From a virus: a DNA stretch of 64,000 nucleotides. Position 1 is the stretch's first letter. Every line of letters starts with the position of its first letter. Made by a program: the position numbers and the translations under genes. Location: IMG/VR virus record IMGVR_UViG_3300042507_006854, positions 1 through 64,000 of that record; one strand, 5' to 3'. Shown here in pieces: positions 9,147 to 16,494 of the stretch. The notes below the pieces were generated by a model, which searched no databases, had not been told where the DNA came from, and worked only from the letters and a program-made list of their open reading frames with translations.

Positions 9147-9664
9147 AAAAATTATTATTAATATTATGCTTGTTTAGTTTTGCCACGACAGGGTTTGGAC
9201 AATTTTGGAAACCGAAACCAAAACCCACGCCAGTCCCAGTTCGTGTAGCAGAACCAGTTCAATCTCCAATGAATAATTTACAAGAAGCTCGTAAAATTAT
9301 CAAAGAATTAAATTCAGAATTAGTTTCAGCAAAATCAGAAAACGCCAAATTAAAAACAAATTTAGCCAATGCAAATAGAACTGTTTCCGAAGCCGAAAAA
9401 AATATTGACACTGTTCAAAAACAAGCTGACATGCTTAAAGAATGGGGAATTCAAAAACAAAAAGAAGCTTTTGAATGGTTAGAAAAATATAATAATGCGG
9501 TTAAACGTTATCATCGTTTAAAATGGATTGCTGCAATTATTGCGGCTGCTGGTGGAGTTTTATTAGGTCTACAATTCATGGCGTTTGCGCCACCACCTTA
9601 TAATTTATTTATACCAATTGGTGGTGCTGGATTATTTGGCGCACTAGTTTGGTTCTTTTTATAA
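9143..9664 (+). CDS. coiled-coil membrane protein of lysis cassette
   Basis: 173 residues. MKKLLLILCLFSFATTGFGQ is a signal peptide with a probable cleavage after Gly. A Pro/Lys-rich stretch (KPKPKPTPVPV) follows, then a long coiled coil (about residues 45-115). Two hydrophobic segments come last: WIAAIIAAAGGVLLGLQFM, then FIPIGGAGLFGALVWFFL. AGGAA-like sequence lies just before the ATG. The topology (exported coiled coil, C-terminal membrane anchor) suggests an envelope-spanning partner of the lipoprotein, possibly the other half of an unusual spanin pair. A pinholin or structural role cannot be excluded. Confidence 0.55.
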   Translation: MKKLLLILCLFSFATTGFGQFWKPKPKPTPVPVRVAEPVQSPMNNLQEARKIIKELNSELVSAKSENAKLKTNLANANRTVSEAEKNIDTVQKQADMLKEWGIQKQKEAFEWLEKYNNAVKRYHRLKWIAAIIAAAGGVLLGLQFMAFAPPPYNLFIPIGGAGLFGALVWFFL

Positions 9665-9668
9665 AATT

Positions 9669-9788
9669 ATGAATAAGATAACAGAATACTATGAAAAAAC
9701 AGTCGCTTGGGTTCAAGCTAACCCTGGTAAGGCTACATTAATTGGAATATTTGCCGCTGGATTATTATTTGGCGCAATATTATTTTAA
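9669..9788 (+). CDS. 39-residue single-pass membrane peptide
   Basis: ATG 9669 to TAA 9786-9788 encodes a 39-residue peptide: an amphipathic N-terminus MNKITEYYEKTVAWVQANPG, then a Gly/Ala-rich membrane segment TLIGIFAAGLLFGAILF at the very C-terminus. It fits tightly between the neighbouring genes (4 bases after one stop, immediately before the next ATG), which supports it being real. Small single-pass peptides in lysis cassettes act as holins, pinholins or antiholins; here that is inferred from context. Confidence 0.6.
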   Translation: MNKITEYYEKTVAWVQANPGKATLIGIFAAGLLFGAILF

Positions 9789-10265
9789 ATGTGGGAGAAT
9801 GTAAAAAATATTGCTAGCAATGCAGCGGCTTTTTTAAGCTCGAATAAGGTTCCGCCAAATACGCCAATCGAATTACAAAATTCGATGAGGAATGAAAACC
9901 ATTTTAAATCTAAAAAATTTTTCTTAGCATTTTCTTCCTTTATTGGTCTATTGGGCTTTTATTTATTATCTGTTGCAATTCTTTTTTTATTACCAAGCAA
10001 GAATGAATTAATTGCAGGCTACGTAACTATTTTTACAAAAACAGTCGAGATTGTCGCCATAATTGTCGCGTCTTATATTGGTGTCCAAGCGGCTATTGAT
10101 TTTAAATACGGTAGTACTTCTAATACAAACTTGGACTCTGTATTAACATCGGAGCAACGCGAAGAAAAAATCATCGAAGAACAAACAGTTGTTTACGCAG
10201 AAAAATATAAAAATGATCCATCATACGCACCAATTGATTGGGTGTTTAATCAAGAACAGGAATAA
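9789..10265 (+). CDS. two-TM membrane protein, holin candidate
   Basis: 158 residues with a soluble N-terminus (about 45 residues) and two strong membrane helices, FFLAFSSFIGLLGFYLLSVAILFLL and VTIFTKTVEIVAIIVASYIGVQAAI, followed by an acidic cytoplasmic-type tail. The ATG abuts the stop of the 39-residue peptide, and the endolysin ATG lies one base after this stop (TAAtATG). Position and topology suit a class II-like holin that permeabilises the inner membrane to release or activate the endolysin. No family-specific motif was recognised. Confidence 0.55.
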   Translation: MWENVKNIASNAAAFLSSNKVPPNTPIELQNSMRNENHFKSKKFFLAFSSFIGLLGFYLLSVAILFLLPSKNELIAGYVTIFTKTVEIVAIIVASYIGVQAAIDFKYGSTSNTNLDSVLTSEQREEKIIEEQTVVYAEKYKNDPSYAPIDWVFNQEQE

Positions 10266-10266
10266 T

Positions 10267-10962
10267 ATGAAAGTTTTACAAAAAGGAGATGTGAGTGAAG
10301 AAGTAAAACAATGGCAATTGTTTCTTCAAAGTGCTGGTTATAAAATTCCCTATGTTGATGGAGCTTTTGGACCGGCAACTGAACGAGAAACTGTAAAATT
10401 TCAAGTTAAAAATGGGTTAAAAGCGGATGGAGTTGTTGGACCAAAAACTTGGAAATTTGTAACGAATATTTCTAAGAATACCCCGCTTTCTCAAAAATGG
10501 CCAAAACAAAATTACACAAGTATGGTTAATTTTTATGGACCAGTTGGTGAAAATCAAACTAAATTAGATGTTCCATATAAATTAAAATTAGCATGGGCGC
10601 CATCGACAACCTTAACACGTATTACTTGCCATGAGAAAGTTGCACAATCTCTTTATAAAATATTTGAAAGTACTTTAAAAACATATGGAGAGAAAGAAAT
10701 TTCTCGTTTAAAATTAGATATGTTTGGTGGATGTTTAAATGTTCGTCGTATGCGCGGGGGGTCCGCATGGTCAATACACAGCTGGGGAGCAGCAATAGAT
10801 CTTGATCCAGACAATAATCAATTAAAATGGCCAAAACCAAAAGCAATATTAAGTCGTGCTGAATATAATGAATTTTGGAAAATAGTTGAATCCGAGGGAT
10901 GGACGAGTTTAGGTAAGGAACGCAATTTTGATTGGATGCATTTTCAAGCTGCTTATTTATAA
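10267..10962 (+). CDS. endolysin, PG-binding domain plus M15 peptidase
   Basis: 231 residues from ATG 10267, which follows AGGAATA. A longer frame starting at 10189 overlaps the holin gene and lacks homology there, so it is rejected. Residues 3-65 are a PG_binding_1 domain (QKGDVSEEVKQWQLFLQSAG ... DGAFGPATERETVKFQ ... DGVVGPKTW). Residues ~100-231 are an M15-family zinc peptidase (VanY/Ply500-like) with the ligand set His171 and Asp178 in SIHSWGAAIDLD and His225 in DWMHF. It should cleave peptidoglycan stem peptides. N-terminal binding modules of this kind are common in endolysins of phages of diderm hosts. Confidence 0.9.
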   Translation: MKVLQKGDVSEEVKQWQLFLQSAGYKIPYVDGAFGPATERETVKFQVKNGLKADGVVGPKTWKFVTNISKNTPLSQKWPKQNYTSMVNFYGPVGENQTKLDVPYKLKLAWAPSTTLTRITCHEKVAQSLYKIFESTLKTYGEKEISRLKLDMFGGCLNVRRMRGGSAWSIHSWGAAIDLDPDNNQLKWPKPKAILSRAEYNEFWKIVESEGWTSLGKERNFDWMHFQAAYL

Positions 10963-10978
10963 TAAAATTATAAAAATT

Positions 10979-11003
10979 AGTGTAATATATTTATAATAAT
11001 AAA
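10979..11003 (+). promoter_or_regulatory. AGTGTAA element before protease-scaffold gene
   Basis: AGTGTAATATATTTATAATA ends four bases short of the ATG at 11004. It is the cleanest copy of the recurring element: an AGTGTAAT block, then about 6 bases, then TATAATA. Confidence 0.55.
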
Positions 11004-12749
11004 ATGCCTACATTCGAAGACGTTCCAGTAGAAAAAAATATTGATCCCAAAACAGGATTTGATTTATCTGATTTGGCAATTTCATTTACTAGACCCATTT
11101 CATTATGCGCGATGGAAATTAATAAATGCGAAAATGATAAAATTATTATTGGTAGCAAACTCAAAAATGTTGCCCTATTAGAAGAACAAAGTGTAAATTT
11201 ACAAATGGATTCAATGAAAGATTTTAAATACTCAATTAAATTCGATGGGATTATTGTTCAAGCAATGGTTCCATTTGACGAAGATAAATATTTAGCAGTC
11301 GCTTCGATTGATCAATTAAAACAATATCTTCCACAAAATGTTGATCTTGATGTTAATCGTGATTTAATGGGTGTAGCATTTGATGCATTTGTAGTAAATC
11401 GTGGTAATAAGAACGGGCATATTATTAGTACTGACGTTGCGTTAGCAATGGTAGAAAATTTTATTAATAAGCCTTTTAATATCGAACATAATCGTAAAGT
11501 TGTAGTTGGTGTTTGTACTGGATATGGATTTAGCGAATTTGGTAGTAGCAAGCCTTTAACTTTAGAAGAAGTTAAAGCAATGAAAGATCCGTTTAACGTT
11601 GTTCTTTCTGGCTATGTATGGAAAATTGTAAATCCCGAGTTTGCTTCAGAGCTTGTTGAAAGTAGCGACCCATCTTCTAATAAGTATCTCTCAGTAAGCG
11701 CGAGTTGGGAGCTTGGATTTAATGAATTTAATGTCGCTAAAGGTAATAAAAATTTAGCTGACGCAACGATTGTAGAAAAAGAAGAGGATATCATAGAATT
11801 AAAAGATCGTCTTAAGGTTTTTGGTGGAAATGGTTATACAGAAGATGGAGAAATTGTTTTATTAAATCTTCAAGGAAGCGTTCTTCCTTTGGGAATTGGT
11901 TTTACTAATACTCCTGCGGCTGAAGTTAGCGGTGTTGTTATTTCTTATGATAAGCCTCAGACGGAAGAAGCTGTAAAAGCCGAGGAAGAAATTCAAGAAA
12001 ATAATAATCAAGAAAAAAATGAAATTGAATCGTCTGAAATTAAAATGAATAAAAAAAGTGTCCCTGAAGAAAATAAAAATGTAAAAAATATTATGCAACT
12101 AAAAAATATTGATGATATTACGGAAGATTCCATTAAGGAAGTTGCTGCAAGTCAAGTTCGTGAATTTATTTCGAATCGTATTGCAGACCTAGCGAAAGAA
12201 TGGCAATCGAAAGTTGAAGAAAAAGAAACAGCACTTAAAGCCGCTGAAGATCAAATCGCTGAATTAAAAACCAGCCTTGAATCAATCAAAGCTGATAGTG
12301 AAAAAGTAAAAGAAGAATTCTCAAAAATTCAAGAAGATCTTAAAGCCAAAGAAATTGAAGCCAATTTCCAACGTCGTATGGCCTTGCTTGATGAAGAATT
12401 CGATCTTACTGATGAAGATCGTAGTATCATCGCAGAAGATTTAAATGCCATTGAAAATGACGAACAGTTCGAAAAATGGTATAAAAAATTCTCTACATTT
12501 GCCGCCGCTAAAAAGAAAATGGCTAAAGCTGAAAAGAAAGAAGACTATAAAAAAGAAGAAATGAAAGAAGAAGTCAAAGAAGAAAAAGCTTCTGAAGTCA
12601 TTGCTAGCGAAGAAAAAACTGTAGAAGAAGTAATTTCGAGTGCAGAGGTAAAGGAAGAAGTTCTTCCGAACGCTTCCTCTCCTCAAGAAGTATCGTTGGT
12701 TGAAAAAATCAGCGCCGCTTTCAATAAAAATAGCGTAAAAATTAAATAA
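11004..12749 (+). CDS. prohead protease fused to scaffold-like domain
   Basis: 581 residues in two parts. Residues ~1-320 are protease-like: NKPFNIEHNRKVVVGV holds a candidate catalytic His162, followed about 70 residues later by LSVSASWELGF with Ser at 230, 232 and 234. This matches the His...Ser layout of prohead proteases (HK97 gp4/T4 gp21 type). Residues ~330-581 are Lys/Glu-rich coiled coil with very low complexity near 500-545, as in scaffolding proteins. One gene therefore probably supplies both scaffold and the enzyme that removes it during maturation. Which Ser is catalytic is not resolved. Followed by decoration and capsid genes in the usual order. Confidence 0.75.
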   Translation: MPTFEDVPVEKNIDPKTGFDLSDLAISFTRPISLCAMEINKCENDKIIIGSKLKNVALLEEQSVNLQMDSMKDFKYSIKFDGIIVQAMVPFDEDKYLAVASIDQLKQYLPQNVDLDVNRDLMGVAFDAFVVNRGNKNGHIISTDVALAMVENFINKPFNIEHNRKVVVGVCTGYGFSEFGSSKPLTLEEVKAMKDPFNVVLSGYVWKIVNPEFASELVESSDPSSNKYLSVSASWELGFNEFNVAKGNKNLADATIVEKEEDIIELKDRLKVFGGNGYTEDGEIVLLNLQGSVLPLGIGFTNTPAAEVSGVVISYDKPQTEEAVKAEEEIQENNNQEKNEIESSEIKMNKKSVPEENKNVKNIMQLKNIDDITEDSIKEVAASQVREFISNRIADLAKEWQSKVEEKETALKAAEDQIAELKTSLESIKADSEKVKEEFSKIQEDLKAKEIEANFQRRMALLDEEFDLTDEDRSIIAEDLNAIENDEQFEKWYKKFSTFAAAKKKMAKAEKKEDYKKEEMKEEVKEEKASEVIASEEKTVEEVISSAEVKEEVLPNASSPQEVSLVEKISAAFNKNSVKIK

Positions 12750-12769
12750 ATAGAAAGAAATAAAATATT

Positions 12770-13306
12770 ATGGCAAATTTAAAACCATTTAGAGATTATG
12801 ATGAGCATGATGTCGTAAATCTTTTTGCTGTCAATGCGGAATCCCTTAATAAGGGAACTGTTGTTGTAGCAAACGGAAACGGTGTTGATCTTAAAAATAA
12901 TCTAAGTTTAGACAATCTTTCTCAATACGGGAATACTCTTTCCGCACAATTCAACGTTCCTTGGACTGTTAGCGCCGCTCCTTCTGGTGCAGCTAAAGGT
13001 CAAATCGTTGGGTTATTGCTTAAAGACGTTCGTAAAGTAGATGAGAACGGTGAACAATTAATTTACAACCCACGCAAGGCAGCTGAGATGGATGTCATCA
13101 TCAGTGGTCAAGCATGCCCAATTCTTACAAAAGGGCTTGTTCTTGTTAATGGTATTGTTGGCACCCCAGGTTTTGGTAGCGGCGCAGCTGTTTCCGATGC
13201 TGGTGGTGGAGATCTTAAAGTTGTATCTTATGCAACCGCAACAGTCGGCAAATTCCTTGGTCCTAAAAATGACGAAGGATATGCTCTCTTAAAGGTAGAA
13301 CTCTAA
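12770..13306 (+). CDS. head decoration / capsid-stabilising protein candidate
   Basis: 178 residues between the protease-scaffold and the capsid gene, the normal place for a decoration protein that binds the expanded capsid surface. The sequence is Gly/Val-rich beta (DVVNLFAVNAESLNKGTVVVANGNGVDL, PILTKGLVLVNGIVG, and the C-terminal GKFLGPKNDEGYALLKVEL). The pattern of short strands separated by Gly turns resembles lambda gpD-like or SH3-type decoration proteins, but I cannot name the family. Base use is less AT-rich than neighbouring fibre genes, consistent with high expression. Confidence 0.6.
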   Translation: MANLKPFRDYDEHDVVNLFAVNAESLNKGTVVVANGNGVDLKNNLSLDNLSQYGNTLSAQFNVPWTVSAAPSGAAKGQIVGLLLKDVRKVDENGEQLIYNPRKAAEMDVIISGQACPILTKGLVLVNGIVGTPGFGSGAAVSDAGGGDLKVVSYATATVGKFLGPKNDEGYALLKVEL

Positions 13307-13326
13307 TACAAAAAGAAAGAATAAAT

Positions 13327-14451
13327 ATGAAAATTCAATTTGATAAAAACCCAGAGCAAATCGAGCTTATTAAAGCCCTTGCTTCTGATAATAAAACTGT
13401 AGCGGTGGAGGCACAAGAAGCTTTCGCAGCATTCATTAGTGATGTTATTCAGCAAGTTCTTTTACAAGCCGGTTCTGCTCCTATGATTTACAGAGACGTA
13501 GAATTTGATGAAGATGATTCTCCTTCGATTCCTCTTGATCTTTACTACGGTCTTAATGAAGGACACATCAGCGTATGGAGTCAAACTGTTGGTGGCGGAT
13601 TGCCAACCAATTTCGTACAGGGCATGCAAGAAATGAAAATCAATACCTATCGTTTAGATAGCGCGATTTCCATGGATAAACGTTATGTACGTAGAGCCCG
13701 TCTTGATGTTGTTGCTGCTGGTTTAGAACGTATGGCCAACGAAATTCTTGTTAAACAAGAACGTAACGCTTGGGCTGTCATTCTTAAACTATTAGCTGAT
13801 GCTACAACTAATGGTAACAAGCATGTTTTCCGTGTCGGAACAGCTGGAACTTTCCAACTTGACGACATGAACAAGCTTTGGACTTTGGTTCGTAGATTAA
13901 ATACCGCTTACACTGGTGGTACACCACAAGGCTTACAAAGCCGTGGTTTAACAGACATCTTCGTAAGCCCAGAAGTCAAAGAACAAATTCGCGCATTCGC
14001 TTATCAGCCAATGAACACACGCGCCGGAACAGTTGCTACAAGTGGTGCTACCGCAGTACCTCTTCCTGACAGCATCCGTGAAGATATCTATCGTGCTGCT
14101 GGTACGAACGAGATCTTCGGCGTAACAATTCATGAATTGCTTGAACTCGGTGAAGGTCGTAAATACAATGACTTGTTCGATACCTTTGCTGGTTCGACAC
14201 AATTCAATACTTATGGTCAAGCTGGTGGATCAACTTTCACAAGCGCTTCCGATGAATTAATTCTCGGTATCGATGCTAGCCGCAACGCTTTCTTGCGCCC
14301 AGTCGCAATCCAAAGCGAAACACGCGGTCAAGTAAAAGTTCTTCCTGACGATCAATTCTTAGCTCGTAGCCAAAAAGTTGGTTTCTACAGCTTCGTAGAA
14401 GAAGGTCGTGTAGCTGTTGACGCTCGTGCAGCTGTTGGTTTAATTGTATAA
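13327..14451 (+). CDS. major capsid protein
   Basis: 374 residues, HK97-fold candidate. It follows protease and decoration genes and is closed by the strongest terminator of the window. An N-terminal helical part (residues 1-50) precedes the beta-rich E-loop-like region (DSPSIPLDLYYGLNEGHISVWSQTVGGG). Next comes a long spine-helix-like segment (RRARLDVVAAGLERMANEILVKQERNAWAVILKLLADA), then a Gly-rich P-domain/A-domain. RLDSAISMDKRYVRRARLD is characteristic of capsid proteins. Codon use is richer in G+C than surrounding genes (GGT, CGT, AAC, TTC), as expected for the most abundant protein. No obvious long prosequence; cleavage by the neighbouring protease would have to act near the N-terminus. 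Confidence 0.85.
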   Translation: MKIQFDKNPEQIELIKALASDNKTVAVEAQEAFAAFISDVIQQVLLQAGSAPMIYRDVEFDEDDSPSIPLDLYYGLNEGHISVWSQTVGGGLPTNFVQGMQEMKINTYRLDSAISMDKRYVRRARLDVVAAGLERMANEILVKQERNAWAVILKLLADATTNGNKHVFRVGTAGTFQLDDMNKLWTLVRRLNTAYTGGTPQGLQSRGLTDIFVSPEVKEQIRAFAYQPMNTRAGTVATSGATAVPLPDSIREDIYRAAGTNEIFGVTIHELLELGEGRKYNDLFDTFAGSTQFNTYGQAGGSTFTSASDELILGIDASRNAFLRPVAIQSETRGQVKVLPDDQFLARSQKVGFYSFVEEGRVAVDARAAVGLIV

Positions 14452-14473
14452 TTAAATTTAATAGTTTAAAAAT

Positions 14474-14507
14474 TAAGAGCCGCTCCGAAAGGGCGGCTCT
14501 TTTTTTG
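14474..14507 (+). terminator. strong intrinsic terminator after capsid gene
   Basis: AGAGCCGC-t-CC, GAAA loop, GGGCGGCTCT, then a run of T. The GC-rich 10-base-pair stem with one bulged T stands out in this AT-rich sequence. It lies 22 bases after the capsid stop and probably isolates the abundant capsid transcript from the connector genes. Confidence 0.92.
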
Positions 14508-14535
14508 TAAAAAATTTAGATTATTTTTATATTTA

Positions 14536-14552
14536 ATGTAATAATATTTAAG
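14536..14552 (+). promoter_or_regulatory. ATGTAA variant of the promoter-like element
   Basis: AATGTAATAATATTTAAG runs up to the ATG at 14553, directly after the capsid terminator, where a new transcription unit must begin. It is one base off the GTGTAA core. Confidence 0.45.
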
Positions 14553-14930
14553 ATGAATACTCAAGCTAAAAAGAAAAGGGGTCGCCCCTCTAAAAAAGAA
14601 ATGCTACAAATTCACGGTAAAGAAGAAAAAATTCAGAAGCAGCCCTCTTCTTTAGATGAAATTTTAGGTGAAACTCTTTCTGTTTATACAGCTAATAGTT
14701 CAGAGCAATACCGTGGACAATTGGCAGAAATGAATATGACTGATTTACAAGCTCATGCTTATAAAATTGGTCTCGTTCCAACTCCAGATCGCAAAGTTCT
14801 TACAGATCGTTTAGTTCAAGAATTTATAAAATGGAATTCTAGATATGGAAGTAATGTCATTGAAGGCGAAATTAAATCTATTGATGATTTAGACTCAAAA
14901 GCACGAAAGATCTTAAGAGAAGGTGCTTAA
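14553..14930 (+). CDS. AT-hook plus SAP/HeH-like DNA-binding protein
   Basis: 125 residues. N-terminus MNTQAKKKRGRPSKKEM contains an AT-hook-type RGRP core, which binds the minor groove of AT-rich DNA. Residues ~70-105 (MNMTDLQAHAYKIGLVPTPD then a KVLTDRLVQEF helix) match the helix-extended-helix pattern of SAP/HeH domains, also DNA-binding. It lies between the capsid and the connector genes, preceded by a terminator and followed by another promoter-like element. Possible roles are packaged-DNA organisation, terminase or head-completion assistance, or late regulation. The motifs are seen; the role is inferred. Confidence 0.6.
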   Translation: MNTQAKKKRGRPSKKEMLQIHGKEEKIQKQPSSLDEILGETLSVYTANSSEQYRGQLAEMNMTDLQAHAYKIGLVPTPDRKVLTDRLVQEFIKWNSRYGSNVIEGEIKSIDDLDSKARKILREGA

Positions 14931-14934
14931 TTTT

Positions 14935-14949
14935 TGTGTAAAATAGTAT
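14935..14949 (+). promoter_or_regulatory. GTGTAA element before connector genes
   Basis: TGTGTAAAATAGTAT ends at the GTG start of the next gene. No Shine-Dalgarno is visible in between. Confidence 0.4.
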
Positions 14950-15483
14950 GTGAACTGTCAAAATTATTTAACACAATTTATTACAAATGTTTATTATGAT
15001 TTAGGTGAGCCTATAGATTATACTCCAACAAGATTAACAGCTTGGTTTGTAGATAATTCTAATTTAGGGAAATTAAATAATCTAATCGGAACCCATTTTT
15101 CAGGTGTTGCTTACACAAATAGTGAAAACATTATTACTGGCTATGGAATAAATCCAGAGCCAAACAATGACCAATTGTCTATTTATAAATTAATATTTGA
15201 TTGTAATTTTTTAAAAAATCAATCCAGACATTTAGCAAAAAGTTCTGCAACTATTGGGAATGACTGGACGACTTTAAAGGAAGGGGATAGTACGATAACT
15301 AAAATTAATAAAAATGAGATCTCTAAAAATTTCAGAGGTCTTTCTCAGGATTGTCAAGCAGAGTTAGACAAAGCCGTAAAGATGTATCTTAAATATAATG
15401 CGACTCCTGATCAAGTTATTGGAGACGACACCGTTGGAGTTGCCAATTATATAGTACAAGAATATCAAAGAACACTAAATTAA
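14950..15483 (+). CDS. head-tail connector candidate
   Basis: 177 residues starting at GTG 14950. The ATG two bases earlier runs into TGA at once, so GTG is the usable start. The N-terminal helix (NYLTQFITNVYYDLGEP), a middle beta part (TAWFVDNSNLGKLNNLIGTHFSG) and a C-terminal helix (VGVANYIVQEYQRTLN) are visible. First of three tightly packed genes between capsid and tail tube, where adaptor, stopper and tail-completion proteins are encoded in siphophages. No motif identifies it further. Confidence 0.5.
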   Translation: MNCQNYLTQFITNVYYDLGEPIDYTPTRLTAWFVDNSNLGKLNNLIGTHFSGVAYTNSENIITGYGINPEPNNDQLSIYKLIFDCNFLKNQSRHLAKSSATIGNDWTTLKEGDSTITKINKNEISKNFRGLSQDCQAELDKAVKMYLKYNATPDQVIGDDTVGVANYIVQEYQRTLN

Positions 15484-15484
15484 T

Positions 15485-15916
15485 ATGCCAAGTTTTGTTT
15501 CAGATGCGGAAAAATTATCGTGGGCAAATGAATTTAATAATTTGCATGATACATTTGCGCGCCCAGTTACAGTCTGGAAAACCCCAGAACGTATAGTTGT
15601 TTCGAGCGATCCAAATTATAATTTTTTATACAATGAGCAAGAATCTATTGAAGTAACATATATTCCAGTTAGTGGAAAATTTGATTGTCGTATACAATGG
15701 CAAGACCCATCTAAAATGGGTGGATGGCCAGAAATTCGAGAAGAAGTTCGTGGCAATATATGCCGAATAAAAGCTAAAAAAGATTTTATAGATTTTATTA
15801 GCGATGCTGAAAAAATTGAAATTGATGGCCGTCCAGTTCAAGCACTTGGTACTAACAGACCGCACGGACTTTTTAATATAGATTTTTATACAATGTTTTT
15901 CAAGGAGAGTGAATAA
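15485..15916 (+). CDS. head completion / neck protein candidate
   Basis: 143 residues, second of three connector-position genes; starts one base after the preceding stop. Helical N-terminus (SDAEKLSWANEFNNLHDTFARP) then beta strands. The order VTVWKTPERIVVS... IRWQ-like ...GNICRIKAKKDFIDFISDAEKIEIDGRP resembles head-closure or stopper proteins, which have a small beta-barrel with a conserved late 'D-x-I-x-(I/V)-D-G-x-x' turn. That resemblance is by pattern only. The stop overlaps the next ATG (TAATGG). Confidence 0.5.
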   Translation: MPSFVSDAEKLSWANEFNNLHDTFARPVTVWKTPERIVVSSDPNYNFLYNEQESIEVTYIPVSGKFDCRIQWQDPSKMGGWPEIREEVRGNICRIKAKKDFIDFISDAEKIEIDGRPVQALGTNRPHGLFNIDFYTMFFKESE

Positions 15917-16494
15917 TGGGTAAAAGTTTAAATAAAAAAGCTTTACAATTAGAAATCCTGAGTAATAAAGCAATTAAACAATTTATTAGAGATCGGGTTT
16001 CTGAGGAGATAGAAGTGCAAAAAAATATTTTTTTAAAAGAATTTGAATCTCACCCAGTTACGCAAGAAATTGAGGGTGAAGAAAATGCCTCTAATATCTC
16101 TGGCACTCTTGGTGGTTATGGTAATTTATATTCTTTTTTAGGTTTTTCTAGGGGTTCCAATCCAACCTTACCTGTAAAAGTTTTAATTCAAAAAATAACT
16201 TTAAACAAAAACCCAACAGTTAAAAATAATGGTTACCAATTTAAGCTTACCGTTCCTTCGAAAGAGGAATTTGCTTCTGTTACTAAATTGCCATGGGAAG
16301 GTGGAAGAAGTTGGTTATTTGATATCGAAAAAGTTATTTCTGGTTTGGGGGCCTATTTATATGGAAAATTTTCAGGCTCAAGATCTGGAGGGGGTATACA
16401 AAGCAATTATAATTATTCTGGTAAAGTTTTTAAACCGACTAAATATTTTACTGGGATTTATAATAAATTTTTATTTAGAATAGGAGCGAAGTAA
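15916..16494 (+). CDS. tail completion / neck protein candidate
   Basis: 192 residues, third connector-position gene. N-terminal helix with RDRVSEEIEVQKNIFLKEFESHPVTQEIE, Gly-rich centre (ISGTLGGYGNLYSFLGFSRGS), then strands and a C-terminal LPWEGGRSWLFDIEKVISGLG segment followed by a Gly/Ser-rich loop. Head-tail joining proteins of the HK97 gp10 class have this size and place and a long first helix. I infer the class from context only. The stop overlaps the next ATG by one base. Confidence 0.5.
   Translation: MGKSLNKKALQLEILSNKAIKQFIRDRVSEEIEVQKNIFLKEFESHPVTQEIEGEENASNISGTLGGYGNLYSFLGFSRGSNPTLPVKVLIQKITLNKNPTVKNNGYQFKLTVPSKEEFASVTKLPWEGGRSWLFDIEKVISGLGAYLYGKFSGSRSGGGIQSNYNYSGKVFKPTKYFTGIYNKFLFRIGAK

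Noticed and set aside
10189-10266. N-terminal extension of the endolysin from ATG 10189
   Set aside because: It overlaps the holin gene, has no family similarity, and ATG 10267 starts exactly at the PG-binding domain behind AGGAATA.
12441-12686. Phe-rich minus-strand ORF
   Set aside because: Antisense shadow of the Lys/Glu-rich scaffold region.
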